DNA of 64,000 nt from Isoetes taiwanensis (GCA_021234155.1 JAJEKV010000046.1:6763012-6827011), one strand, 5' to 3'. Shown: positions 9,538-21,097, numbered from the stretch's first letter. Program-made: numbers and translations. The notes: generated from the letters alone by a model not told the origin.

Positions 9538-10419
9538 TAAGGGAAAAGGGAAAGGAAAAAGGGGGAAAAGGGAAGGGGAGAAAATGCAGAGGTAAAGGGA
9601 AAACGAGAAATGGGAAAAGGGAAAGGAAAAATGGCATAGGAAAAAGGGGAAGAAGAAAAGGGCAAAGAATGGGGAAAAGAAAAGGTAAAATGGCATGGGA
9701 AAAAAGAAAAGGAATAGAAAAAGGAGGGGGAAAAGAGGAAGAAGGAAAGGGTGGGGAAAGAAAAAAAGGGCAAGGGAAAAAGGGAAATGGGAAAAGGGTC
9801 GGAAAAAAGGGACAGACAAAGCACATGGAAAAAAGGAAAAGGGAAACGAAAAAAAAGGGAGGCGTGAAGGAGAATTGGGAACGTGGAAAAAAAGGCACAA
9901 GGAAAAGGGAAAAAGGGAAGGGGAAAAGGGTATAGGAAAAAGGAGAAGAGAGAAAGGGGAAAGAAAAAGAAAAAGGGAAGCAAAAAGGGCATAAAAAAGA
10001 AAATTAGAGGGAAAAGATGAGAAAGAAGAAGGGGGAACGGGAAATGGAAGAAAGAAAAGGGAGGAAAGAAAAGGGGATGACGAAAGGGGGAATGTGAATG
10101 GAAAAAAAAGCACGGGAAAAAGAGAAAAAGAGAGAGGGAAGAAGGGAAGGGGAAAATGGCATGGGAAAAAGGGGAAGAGGGAAAGGGTGAGGAAAACAGA
10201 AAAGGGAAGGGCAAAATGACTTGGGAAAAGGTAAAGAGAAAGGGAAACAGAATTGAAAAAGAGGGGGAAAGGGAAAGCAAAAAGGGCATCGAAGAAAGGG
10301 AAAGAGGGAAAGGGTGGGGAAAGGAGGAAAAGGGAACAGAAAAAACGGAACAGGGTGGGGAGAAGGGCATGGAAAAAATAAAAGAAAAAAGAAAAAAAAA
10401 GGATGGGAAAACGAGGGAA
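9538..10419. repeat. Purine-only minisatellite, left part
   Basis: About 880 bp almost entirely A and G on the plus strand, built from variants of GGGAAAAGGGAAAGG and AATGGCATGGGAAAAAGG. The tract stops exactly at the terminal repeat at 10420 and the same repeat family resumes at 19678. Long open frames here on both strands are low-complexity artefacts. Confidence 0.9.
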
Positions 10420-10441
10420 GGGTAAAAGCATGAAAGGGTGT
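10420..10441. repeat. Terminal inverted repeat, left
   Basis: Begins GGGTAAAAGCATGAAAGG. It is an exact reverse complement of 19656-19677 over 22 bp. Confidence 0.85.
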
Positions 10442-10671
10442 CTATAAATGTAGCCCTTTTTGTACATATGCATATGTACCGAATGCACATTTTTGGAATA
10501 ACTGTCATCATGACCAGCTAGTAACTGCCATGATTAATGGCTATCCACTACTCTGAACCCGCAATTATCGGATTTTGAAATTCTTTCCCAAATTCTTTCT
10601 TGGTTTGCCTCTCGTTCACTATCCCGCCCGCCTTCTCGCTTGAATTCGATCACTTAATTCTTCATCTAGCT

Positions 10672-13600
10672 ATGGCCCCAAAACGCCCCGGATGAGTGCT
10701 TGCTCATCACCACGCCCAAGCAAGATGCCAAAGTGCTTCCGGCGGTGGAATTTTACCTCCAAGGAGTTTACGTTTGGGTTCCGAGGTGATCCAAGCCAAA
10801 GACCTCCGCGGAGAAACATGCAGAGGCCCACATACCCAACCTAGAGATGGTTATGAACGAGGTATGGGGTGAAGCTCCAAAAATGCACGAGGATTCAAGG
10901 AAGGAGAATCCGAACGCATGGAAAGATGATTTTTTAAATATTATGAATTGGTTTATGGCAAGAAACGGGTTACAAACCATTATATTTCAACCTATTTTGC
11001 GAGCATTTGCTCTTCACTTGAAGGGACGGCTTGTTGATTGGATGGACGTGGCTAGGACCGCCAAAGATCTTGCCAAAACCCTCGGTTCAGGCGTTTGAGA
11101 GGACCCTACAAGGTAAATCCTCAACTATCAAACGGGACATCATTATTGCGTGAGAATATTAGAGCCCAGGTTATTCTAGATCAGATGTTGACACAATAAA
11201 GCGATTATTTAAGCATGGGTTGGAGGAGAAAACTAACCTATTGAATGAAGTAGAAGCCTTTGGAAGAAAAAGGAGGGATGCATTGAAGGTCATCACCGGA
11301 TTGAGGGTAGAAAGGATATGCTATCCAAGATCTCGCAGCAGACATCCGCCCGAAAAATAGATGAGACAAAACAGAATTTGACAAATTGTCCTGGGATCTA
11401 TTGCGGAAATGTTGTTATGTTCTGAGTGTTGAAGTACAAGTTGGAAGACTTGGTTATGAGTAGACATGATAAAGAACAACACTCTTCTAAGCTAGAAATT
11501 GGTTTGCAGGAAGCAACTAAAGACATTGAAAGGCATGAAATCTCAATTGAACAAGCAAAGGAAAAACTTAATTGCATTGAATTGGTGGGGAAAGGCATTC
11601 GTGATTTTGGATTTCATGGGGAGCGGGACCTATTGTTCTTGCGACCCGAGGCCCTACCACATAGGAGCTACTTCTATAGAGCAGATTCATCACATTCGGG
11701 GTTCATGTACTGTTGTGGCCAAGGCTTTGGCAAAAGCGGTTTGTTGTCGCTAGCTCCATGCAGAGATGCTTATTGCCTCTTCTCGCTTGTGTTATCCGGG
11801 TCCATGAAAGATGTAATTGCATAAAAGGTTGCATCCGGGATGAGGGCATTCAATTCAGCTTGGTTTCCGCCGTGAAAGGTATGCATTGCTCTCAACTAAT
11901 TTAAACTTATATTTCTCTTCATTCATATTTGTTATTGTAATCTGCATAGTTCTACATGTATGGCTTTCAAAGGCATTGCTATTCCTTGTACATGTATAAC
12001 TTTTTAGTGTACATCCGTAGAAGAGAGGTACATAGGCATATATTTGCTTGTTTATTGATGCTTTTATTTTTGAGCTTGGACTGCAGTTGTATGGGGTTGT
12101 ACATGTCTCTAATGGAGTCTACATCTGCAAATAGATGTACATGCATTTATCTTTAGAGTGCATCTCAGAGATGGATTCATAAGTATGTGCATTTTTACAT
12201 ATATGTGCTTTTTTTTTTGCATAGATCTACATTCCCTAACTGGATACCCGGGTACATCGGGTACATCGGTGTACATCTGGGTACATTGATGTACCTTTAT
12301 GTACATTGAGGAACATGTACATGTACATTTGGCTATAGTTAAATGTAGTTACTTACATTTGGTACATTCTATGTACATGAAATGTACATGCTTGGGCGAA
12401 TGTACCGGATATTTCTCATTAGTTCGGTTTTCATGTTCTTTTATGTCTATTGAAATTTAGATCATTTGTTTGTTTTATAGATGAGGTCGTTCCTATCCCG
12501 TAAGCGCCTTTTAATGGCTGATGTTCTTGAGCCATACGCAGATCGACTCTCTTTACTGATTTTCTCGAGCATAATAAGCGGTAGAATCAGACCCTCTACC
12601 TTCCAGCTCCGGATCACCAATGACATTTACAATAATAAAATAGAACACTTGATGCAAGGTTTCCGAACATGGCAAAGTGAAGTTGAGGAAATTGAGAGGA
12701 TGGCACTTGAGAAAGCTAAAAAGCGGTGCAGGTGCAGAGCCTTCAATGACTGGCGCAGAATGTAAAAATCTTTCATCACCAAGTGCTAAATTAGTAATTG
12801 GAGAAGCTAAGAAAGATTCAAATTTTACCTCAAAGATCATCTGCAGTCCCAGCCGGACCTGTTATTCTGGAAGAAGCTACAAAGGACACAGATCCGATTT
12901 TTAACCCGTGAGATACCGGGGAAGAGGAAGTTGAGTTGGTAGTTGAGTCCACTCCAAAGAGGAGGCAAAAGAATGCCTGGTGATGGCACTCCAAAAGGAA
13001 AAAAAGCAGGCAAAATCTCCAAAGAACAAAAAAATGTCCTCGAAAAAGAAAATCTCCAGGCAAAAAGTGCCACCACCACCTAGAAAGAGGTATGTCCAAG
13101 ATGAACTAATTTTGTTAAACATCTCCAGATTTATGGTAATTAACCACATTTTTTTTGTACATAGGACACGATCACAGGCCGTGAAGGAAGCTGATCCTGA
13201 TCCTTCTGAGTCGGAACCGGAAGAGGAAGAGGATCTACAAGCAAATATTGATGTGATAACAAATAAGGTGCAGCAGTCCTCAGAAGATGCTGAAACAGGT
13301 GATGAATTTACAAGGTGAGTAATATACAATTGATTACAATAGATATATTCTTTTGCTAATGCTATTGTTTCCTTGTACAGTTTAGTGAACCGACTGAAAA
13401 GGTTGGTTCCATTCACTCCTTATAGGGACTGTCCTCCTAAGCCTGCACCCTCTATCTTTCAAAGTGATGTTGACGAGTTCTGCTGGAAGCTGGACTTGAC
13501 CTCTAAGATGGTAGATGTCTATGGGAGGTAGGCTAGCATTTCAACATATTTATGTTATTTCATTCCCTAAGTCACTCATCTTATGTATTAATATGTAATC

Positions 13601-14410
13601 TGGATTTGTGTGCAGGTACCTTTGTAGCAGTCTTCCATCGATTGGAAACACAAGTTTTTCTGGTTCGACGGACACCTTCCAGAATTTTGTGAATTCCCTC
13701 AAGAACGGGGGGGGGCAGATGCACAGAACACTAACATAAAGGAAGGGCTGGATGGCATTTTGATTGCAAGATGCCAATACATATTTGTTCCAATTCTGCA
13801 AGGCCCAAATGTGGCATTGGCAATACTTGTGCTTGCTGGTCCAATGAAAAGCTCTTTTCCATCTATAGCTAGCCCAAGTATACAGATCCTCTCTCCTGTC
13901 AAAGGCTATGTACCCGATGCTAAAGTGGTCCAAAGTAAGTATGAGTTTCTATTTTGTTTTTATGATTTGATTATTCTCATATTGCAATTTCTTATGCTTG
14001 ATTTATTCTCACATTGCAATTTTGCAGGTTTCATAAGCTTGTGATCAATAACATGATGCTCGGATCCACAGCTTAAACCATGGTAGGAAGAACTTTGATG
14101 CTCCTGTGTTCTGTCCTAAAATGCCAGAAACTAGTACCAGCAACCCTTGCATGTACATTGTGGCTTACATGCACAAATTCATAGATGTCGTGGTTGATGC
14201 ACAGCCAAGCTCCATTTTTGTAAGTAGAACATGTTATTTTCCTATTAGTTATTTGTTGGTATAGTCCTCTAATACTTGTGCACCATGCAGATGACACCCA
14301 GTTGGTTCACTGATGCCTATGCCAAGTCACGGAGGGATCATCTAATGGAGGCATTAATTGTAGAAGGCGAGATGAATATACAAGCAGTTGTTCCTACACA
14401 GGGTAGATAG
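10672..14410 (+). pseudogene. Ulp1/C48-like cysteine protease gene in the transposon
   Basis: Multi-exon gene, apparently decayed. It opens near ATG 10672, reads DECLLITTPKQDAKVLP then, after a shift, AHIPNLEMVMNEVWGEAP (to 11098); coiled-coil segments follow (11200-11600). A Lys-rich, nuclear-signal-like exon (12980-13090) and an acidic exon (13165-13315, SESEPEEEEDLQ) have GT/AG borders, as do 13381-13528 and 13616 on. The C-terminal part has CQYIFVPILQGPNVALAILVL (13770), resembling the Ulp1 core where His-Trp is expected but VA is seen, and NPCMYIVAYMHKFID (14145), resembling the Asp-Cys-Gly strand. Catalytic residues are thus missing. A G-run at 13708 shifts the frame. Ulp1 proteins remove SUMO-like modifiers. 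Confidence 0.55.
11950..12410. repeat. GTACAT-rich block 1
   Basis: Dense GTACAT/ATGTAC hexamers, tightest at 12240-12400, where they recur about every 10 bp. Similar blocks lie at 16090-16175 and 18185-18545. All are inside the TIR element, so they may be subterminal binding sites or simple expansion in non-coding parts. Confidence 0.7.
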
Positions 14411-14599
14411 TCCCTTTGACTTGTTTGTAAATTACAGTTTTGTATGAGCCATGCTCCGAGCTTCTTTGTACTCAATAAGTAATGAAAAAATTAATTTATT
14501 AATCGTGTAATTATCAATGTGTTTTCTCAATTGTGTGTCCGAAATGTAATTATAAATTGTGAATCTCAAGTGTTTTCTTCTTTGTGTGAATCATCTAAT

Positions 14600-15817
14600 T
14601 CAGGGAGAAAGCTCGTTATCTTTGACTTAAATTCTGTGTTGGGCAAGAGTGTGCACAAGAATGAAAATATTAACTCAAGATACCAACAGATCCAGAAAGA
14701 TGAGCTTCAATTTAATATAGGAAACAGGTTTTTTTTTCGCGGGCCGTGGTTAGCATCATTGTTAGCATTTGTAAGAGAAGGGTTTGATGTTGCCATCCTG
14801 GTCTTCACTCACTTCTAAAAATCTTCAACCAATTGTGGAACATATTTGTGATGCTTTTTCCATAAAGCTGAAGTTTGTTTCTGACCGGGAGCGGTGTTGG
14901 ACTCTCCGCCACACAAACACCCTACCGAACCTCAAAAGGGGTTGTTTGTGAAACCATTAGCTGTGGTATGGAAAGAGTACCCGTGAGTACTATGGACATA
15001 CAAGTTACGATCGACGACGAAAAGATACAAATCCACTTTGAATCTGTAGGAAGCTACATATGTCCTTTCTCTTGGACACCGATATTAGCTAGTGATGATT
15101 GTTTGTCATGGAGCTCATTCCATGGCTTAATGGATTCAAAATGGCCAAGATGGTATAGTTTATGTGAAAGAGCATCCAATGACTAATGCAGCAGATGGCA
15201 TATCGAGCGGAGTGGAACAGATTTTCGGGGCAAACTATGGCAGCAACTTGGGTGCTCTCTTTGCCTAAATTTAGTCAATATCACGGAACAAGGAATGGAG
15301 AAAGCGCCATCATGTTATTGGCCTCTCGACTGGCCCATTGTTGGTACAGACTTTTTGGTGATGTACAAATTCAAATGTTATGAATATATGTATCAAAGTT
15401 TTTGTTCATTGCACTTGAGTACTCTATTCTTACTGTCTTTCTTATTGGTACAATTATGAGTGTGTATACATAATTAAGTGATCTTCATTTGCTTTGTAGA
15501 TGAATGGACTGAAACACAAAAGACTATTAAGAAACCAGAGGTAATACAAACCAACACAAGCTGCAAGTACATAGGGTTGGGGACCGATTATCGCCTCTAT
15601 ACTGCTGTTCCTGAACTTTGGGAAAAGGTTGAGCAAATTGAAAATTATGAGGAACGAGCAACCATGAAAGGTATATTGGCAGCAAATCACTTGTTGCACA
15701 ACCCTTGGGGGAAGGCACGTGTCCTGGAAGATGCAGGCTATGTAGGATGGAAAGGTTTGCCAGTGGCACGTGCTATAGAAACCGCATGGACTCTTGCTTT
15801 AGAGGATATCTCTTGAC
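14600..15817 (+). pseudogene. FCP1/NIF-like HAD phosphatase gene in the transposon
   Basis: This resembles the NLI-interacting-factor-type HAD phosphatases, which in plants dephosphorylate proteins such as the RNA polymerase II tail. Seen in order: RKLVIFDLNSVLGK (14608; the canonical DLDGT is altered to DLNSV), FFRGPWLASLLAFVREGFDVAI (14730), then after a one-base shift WSSLTSKNLQPIVEHICDAF, FVSDRERCW, and VTIDDEKIQIHFESVGSYI (15006). A further exon after an intron near 15400-15500 encodes DEWTETQKTIKKPEVIQ to a stop at 15817. Frameshifts near 14800 and 14990 break it. A cellular capture by the transposon is likely. Confidence 0.6.
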
Positions 15818-16089
15818 CTCTCGTGGGGCTGGAAGACATGATGCAATAGTCATAAGATATCGGGCTCCCTCTTGACATTTTGAAGCTTGGTCATGAATTA
15901 TGAGCCATGCTCATTTTTGGGTGTGTTATATTTATGTCCACAATATAAATATATCAACCATTTGTACATGAAAACCTGTCCATTTCTTATCTTTGCCATG
16001 ACTGAAACCATTTTAGTGTTTATGCAATTCAACTTTCTTGTGTTCAATTCTAATCAACTTACACTTAACAAATTTTTATAATATTTCTG

Positions 16090-16175
16090 GAATGTACAAC
16101 AGATGTACATAAGATGTACATAAGATGTACATAAGATGTACATCTGTTGTACATCTTATGTACATTGATGTACAT
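16090..16175. repeat. GTACAT-rich block 2
   Basis: ACAGATGTACATAAGATGTA repeats in tandem, then inverts (TACATCTGTTGTACATCTTA). It lies between the two convergent genes of the element. Confidence 0.7.
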
Positions 16176-16249
16176 AATGCACTTCTGAAGTAGTCCAGTT
16201 CTTCAGTTCTTATAACAAAGTATTACAATATTTCGGGAAAGTACTACGA

Positions 16250-19200
16250 GGTCGACTTAGTCCATGTCATCTACAATTCTTTGGAAGTTGTGATAACAAT
16301 GTCTCATAGACTTCATCGGCAAGTGAAATCTTTGGCTTGCCCCCTTCAGCTTGTGTTTTACTTTCTTGAATGGGATTCGAACCCCAATCCGCAGATTTGC
16401 GGTACCAAAACATTCTTAGTAGGAAGCGGTTTATACTTATTGTGGCAGCTACGGGATTAGTTCATAATATTGTCCTTCAATGACACTAGTGCCGCCAGAG
16501 TATTCATTTCCATAGTCATCAATTGAATCTTCTTCCAATGCATGCTTTTCCCCTGGTGCACATGAGAACATAGTATGAAACACCTTCCACATTGTCCGGT
16601 CTTTTGCAAAAGACACAAATACATCTCAAAGCTTGACTACGGTGTCATCTAAACCAGCCTCGTCCTCGTGATACAAAACTTCCACATCATTTTCAGCTTC
16701 AACACGAGAGGCAATATGATCTGTGGGCTCCAAACTTTTAGAGACCATTCTCCACAATGTTTAATGTTCTCACAATTCAACCAATTGAAGTTAATGCAAG
16801 CATCACAAAAGCAGAGTGGTCTGCGCATAGCAACTTTGTTGGATCTGGCTGGGTTTATAGTTGACACAGAATGTATCTGCCGAGTACGTGTAAAGTCTTG
16901 CAATTGAATGCTTGCTGCCCTGTTCACATCTGTTTTTCCAACCTCCCAAAACACCCTTTCACAATCCGATTCCTTGGCCCGTAAAAGCGCACAAGTCAAT
17001 TTTACTGCCATCCGGCATGCCATTTTGTTTTCTCTGCGCCGCTCTCAAGCCACAACTTTGCTATACCAGCCTCGCCATCATGTGTGCCTTTCCCATGGCC
17101 AGATCCAAAGAAATTCCATATCACTCGAATTTTATTTTCAACATGGTATCTACTGGATTCCATACCATGCACGCGGCAGATTTGAATTGAGATGCACAAC
17201 CATCCGACCACACATAATGAAGGTTTATGTGTCCACCTCCATTATTCTTAAGCCACCCCAAATGTAATTTAAAACCATGTTGCACAAAATGAGTGTCGTG
17301 CTTCCCGTCATCCTAAAACATAGAAATGCCTTTTTTTTTAAGCTTACCTTCTATTTTCATCATTGAAATATGGACCAAAATACTAATTTGATCGGGATTC
17401 CAATGCTCGGATTGCACTACGTCTCTCGGTTTCAATGTAGTTCTCTGCAAAGTCAACAAATGGACAACACACTATTATCCGGGAGTTTCTCAACACATCT
17501 TTTAAACCGCTTTGCTCTGCCCGATTGATTGTCTTTGTAAAGTTATGATCTCGTAAACTTAGCAAGCTGATTTTTCATGTTCTTTAACAAAAACAGATGC
17601 TTTGTCATTCCGATCAACTAATCTAAGCCTTCGGATGTACCTTTTTGGATGGCTCATTGACATATGCATATACTTGCAGTCCACATTACGAATTCCATCT
17701 TCCTCGTTTGGGACGGATGTCTAATTTCTTCACTCCACATTCATTACATTCGCCTTTGATGCATTTTAGTTTATGCCATTCATCCGTCACATATTTCTCT
17801 ATAAACTGTTGACCTCCACAAGATACTAACATTATCAAAAGTTTTCTTGTTTGCTTGACATACTCCATTGTTTTTTGGGATGCATGACACTACATACCGC
17901 AAGTGCAATTAACATGTAGGGATCTCCTCATATCATTGAAGGCCTTTTCAGACAGATCACGCTTGCTCATGTTTGACACAACAACATGTGTTTCTCTCCT
18001 TCAATTTCCTTATGCAATCAGGTTTCGATACTCGAGGCTGTCGAAGGCTAATTTTGGTATCGGGATTCGATATACAAACCGATTGATAAAGCTCGGACTA
18101 CAATAACAAAAGCATTAAAGACCATGTTAGCAAAATGATGTCGGCAACCGGATGCCAAAAGAGTATTGAACTATACTATTGTACAATTAATGTATGTTCT
18201 ATGTACATAAAATGTCCATCCAACGGTTCCATCGATCATCATATCAGTACATCTAATGTACATCTAATGTACTGCAAATACATCTAATGTACGATAACAG
18301 CCTAATGAACATCCAATGTACATCCAATGTACATCCAATGTACATCTAATTAATGTTCCAATATTAATACATCACATTAATGTTACAATATTAGTACAAC
18401 TAATGTACATATGTCCGATTTGTTTGGCTTCATTACGAAAAGTACACTAAAATGTAGAATGATGTAATTTTGATATTCAAGTACATGTAAATGCAGTTTG
18501 CATGGGCATGTAATTTGTTAATGGATGTACATCTAAAAAGTACCTAATAGCACATCATCGCAAGATTTACGCTACTATGTAAACAATGTAAAATGCAATA
18601 CATTTCATGAGAACCATGTGTATTCATTAACAGGTCACTTTCGAACGAGAACTAGAATGTACGAATAAAGTCATGAAAGAATTTTGGAAGAAAACATAAA
18701 CTCCAAGACTGAATTGATTCAATTACAAGAGCAAACACTGTGAGATATCAAGGTATTGTATTGCTTGTGTTCTCCTCTTCATGACATCTCTAACCTTTGG
18801 TGAAACTTTGGTATTGTCAAGCCAAAATTCACGAACGACATTTGATTGAATCATCGATTCTATTTGATCTTGGCATCCTTCCGCCAAAGCCCATACATTT
18901 GCTCCACTTAATGACATTATCTTCCTTCTTGCCGCAGACTTTGGATAAATTTCTTGGGTGTATCTTTAGCAATTTTGAAGAAACATTCTTGTTTATATCT
19001 CCTTTTTTTCCAACAATCATTGATAATGTTGAATGTTTTGCGACCAATTTATCTTTGCTATTAGCGGACTTTACTTCTTGAAGTCCATCTTTCAAGTTTC
19101 TGATCATTGATTTCATAACAATAACCCGGAAGGATTTCTAATTACAGGTTCGAAAAACAGAAAAAAGCACATCATCTTGCAACAAGCGATCACAAAAACT

Positions 19201-19340
19201 AATCTTTGATCACGGACGAAGGCGTTTACCCAAGAATCGAGGATGCAATCCACCGACTGTCAACAACACGCTTCTTTATTTGTTTTGTGGCATAACACTG
19301 GCCAATGTCGGCATACTTGCGCTTAGAACCATCACTTCCA
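16250..19340 (-). pseudogene. DDE-type transposase, decayed
   Basis: Fragments in several minus-strand frames spell a transposase-like protein. In order: LVAKHSTLSMIV (19040), VREFWLDNTKVSPKVRDVMK (18800), GVKKLDIRPKRGRW (17700), VDFAENYIETE (17450, first putative catalytic Asp), YVWSDGCASQFKSA (17210, second Asp), WNFFGSGHGKGTHDGEAG (17100) and a zinc-binding RRPLCFCDACINFNWLNC (16800). DFAENY, SDGC-QFKS and HGKG-DG motifs mark a family I know as uncharacterised repeat proteins of invertebrates and plants; I cannot give its formal name. It converges on the plus-strand genes and would move the element, but frame breaks make this copy inactive. Confidence 0.65.
18185..18545. repeat. GTACAT-rich block 3
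   Basis: Repeats of AATGTACATCC and TAATGTACATCT. It lies in a non-coding part, probably an intron, of the transposase region. Confidence 0.7.
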
Positions 19341-19655
19341 TTGGAATTCTCATTCTCCATGAACAGATTGAAATTGATTTGTATTTCTTGTAGATTCAAT
19401 TGGCATGTGTTTGCTTCTGGAATTCCTTCGGTGTTCGTCCTGTGAAAGGGGGGAATTTCGGAAAGGGAGGGACGGATCCATTCGAATTGGTTCGGTGGTT
19501 CGGTGGTTAACCAAGAATTTCGGGGGGAATGTCAGGGATGATCTTGCAATCATTGCATATCTGACACAAAACGACAAACCATAGTATCTTGATGTACATC
19601 TAAAATGTACCCCAAAAAAGCACAAATTCGTCCTTCAATTCAGTACGATGTACGT

Positions 19656-19677
19656 ACACCCTTTCATGCTTTTACCC
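19656..19677. repeat. Terminal inverted repeat, right
   Basis: Exact reverse complement of 10420-10441. GGAA follows it and also precedes the left repeat. Confidence 0.85.
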
Positions 19678-20285
19678 GGAAAGAGAACCTAGGAAAAATG
19701 GCATGAAGAAAAATGGAAGAGAAAAAGATGAAAAGGGAAGGGGGAAAGGGCACCGAAAAGGGAAAGAGGAAAAGGTTGGAGAAATGAGGAAAAGGGAAGG
19801 AAAAAAGGGGATCAAGAAAAAGGTGGGGAGAAAAGAAAGGAAAATGACATGTAAAAAGGGAAATGGAAAGGAAAGAAAAAGGGAGGGGGGAAGGGAACCC
19901 GGGAAAGTGGAACGGGAAGGAGGAAGGGTAAGGGAGGACTTGGAAGAGGGAAGGGTGAAGAAAGGGGAAAAGAAAGCACGAGAAAGGAAAAAATGAGGGA
20001 AGAGGGAAAGGGTGGGGGAGAAAAGAAATGGGGCACATCAGAAAAATGTGGCATAGGAAAAAAAGAAAGGGAAAGGAAGGAGGAAAGGCATATGGAAAGG
20101 GAAAAAGGGCACGAAGGGAAAAGGAAAAGGAGGAAAAAGGAAAGAAAAAGTCCATCAAGAAAAGGGAAAGGAAAAAGGGAAGGGAAGCAGGGGCGGAGGT
20201 TTTGGGGGTGGAACAAAGAAAAAAAAGGAAAAAAAAAGGGGGGGGGGGGCGGAGGCGTGTAAGGAAAATAAGGAAAAGAGTAAAA
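19678..20285. repeat. Purine-only minisatellite, right part
   Basis: About 600 bp of A and G on the plus strand with the same unit variants and the same orientation as 9538-10419, hence one tract split by the transposon. Confidence 0.9.
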
Positions 20286-20459
20286 ACGAGGTAGGGCAAA
20301 TGGCAAAGGATATAGAAAATAGTGTCATGTGTAACAATGACGTACTTTTGGATTATTCTCTCATTGTTACAATGTATCATTTATAGTTTCTCAGCTTATG
20401 CCTAGCAACGTTGGGCAACGTTCCTAGTTTAAAATAAGAGATATTCTATTTATATTTGT

Positions 20460-20522
20460 TCACACCACATGAAATATAGCAGTTGGTGTTCTTGCCCAAC
20501 ATGACTATTCGCGTCATGTGAT
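20460..20522. repeat. Cassette hairpin 3 (5' of A1)
   Basis: Arms TCACACCACATGAAA (20460-20474) and ATTCGCGTCATGTGAT (20507-20522). It matches the position of 58672-58732 in cassette 2. Confidence 0.7.
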
Positions 20523-20580
20523 ATTTCTGTAAAAAAATAAATAAATATGCATATAAAATAATATTAAATTTCTTTATTCT

Positions 20581-20642
20581 TCACACGATGCAAAACACAA
20601 CGGTCCATTTACCTAACCAACGATATTTTTCGCATCATATGA
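20581..20642. repeat. Cassette hairpin 4 (promoter side of A1)
   Basis: Arms TCACACGATGCAAAA (20581-20595) and TTTCGCATCATATGA (20628-20642). TATAAATA follows at 20667, and CAAGCTACTA between the two is shared with A2b (59712). Confidence 0.8.
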
Positions 20643-20666
20643 CACAAGCTACTATGAAATCTCTTT

Positions 20667-20674
20667 TATAAATA
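20667..20674 (+). promoter_or_regulatory. TATA box of A1
   Basis: TATAAATA, 25 bp after hairpin 4, the same spacing as in A2b. A LINE piece inserted directly downstream separates it from the gene. Confidence 0.6.
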
Positions 20675-20680
20675 AGAAGG

Positions 20681-21045
20681 AAGGAAGGAAGGAAGGAAGT
20701 ATATTTTAACGTTCGCAGAGGCCAAATCGGCCTATGAGACGGTACATGCACTATACAAAGAAGATAAAAACCACACCTAAAATAGAAATGCTACTATACA
20801 ATATGTCCCTATTACTGGAATGAAAAAACCCCCAAGTGGGAAGAAAAACCCTGGTAATAGGCTCTCAGATCCCCTGTCTCGTAATGGATACTCTGATGGT
20901 GGAGACCTGCAAAATGTAGGACGCGAGATGTGCAACCATCGGCGATGCCAGCAAGTGATGCAACGGTGTCTCAGAGCATCTAAGATCAGCATGCGTTGCT
21001 CGGATGTGCGTATATGCTGGACACTCCTGCAGAGCAACCTTTCGT
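20681..21045 (-). mobile_element. LINE 3'-end fragment
   Basis: The minus strand encodes LQECPAYTHIRATHADLRCSE, near-identical to the C-terminus of the LINE at 23745-25198, and shares its 3' end (AGTATATTTTAACGT beside an AAGG run). It is strongly 5'-truncated and sits in the leader of gene A1. Confidence 0.8.
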
Positions 21046-21097
21046 CTTTCGCCTCCACCTCTTTCTGCCTTCACTCTGTCTACATCTTCCTTTGGCC

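Larger units (their letters stand above)
10420..19677. mobile_element. 9.26-kb DNA transposon with TIRs, Ulp1-like, FCP1-like and transposase genes
   Basis: Perfect 22-bp terminal inverted repeats lie at 10420-10441 and 19656-19677. Both outer edges abut the purine minisatellite, and GGAA flanks both ends (10416-10419, 19678-19681), a possible 4-bp target duplication. Inside are plus-strand genes for a Ulp1/C48-like protease and an FCP1-like phosphatase, and a convergent minus-strand decayed DDE transposase. Clusters of GTACAT repeats are spread through the interior. Plant Mutator-like and CACTA elements are known to carry Ulp1 domains, but the transposase motifs here (DFAENY, SDGCASQFKSA, GHGKG-DG) belong to another, largely unnamed family. 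Confidence 0.75.

Noticed and set aside
9463-10511. Very long minus-strand open frames (324-341 codons) rich in Phe, Ser, Pro and Leu
   Set aside because: They only reflect the stop-poor pyrimidine strand of the purine minisatellite; several overlapping frames are open at once and no domain is present.
13616-14410. Ulp1-like protease as evidence for a Maverick/Polinton
   Set aside because: No protein-primed polymerase, retroviral-type integrase, packaging ATPase or capsid gene lies between the TIRs.
16371-16393. GGGATTCGAACCCC, like a tRNA T-arm
   Set aside because: No acceptor stem, D-arm or anticodon stem could be drawn around it, and it lies in the transposase remnant, where it fits coding text.
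11950-18545. Regularly spaced GTACAT repeats as a CRISPR array
   Set aside because: Units are hexamers without constant longer repeats or unique spacers, and the DNA is eukaryotic.
19664-20380. Long open frames on both strands
   Set aside because: Same low-complexity effect in the second half of the purine tract.
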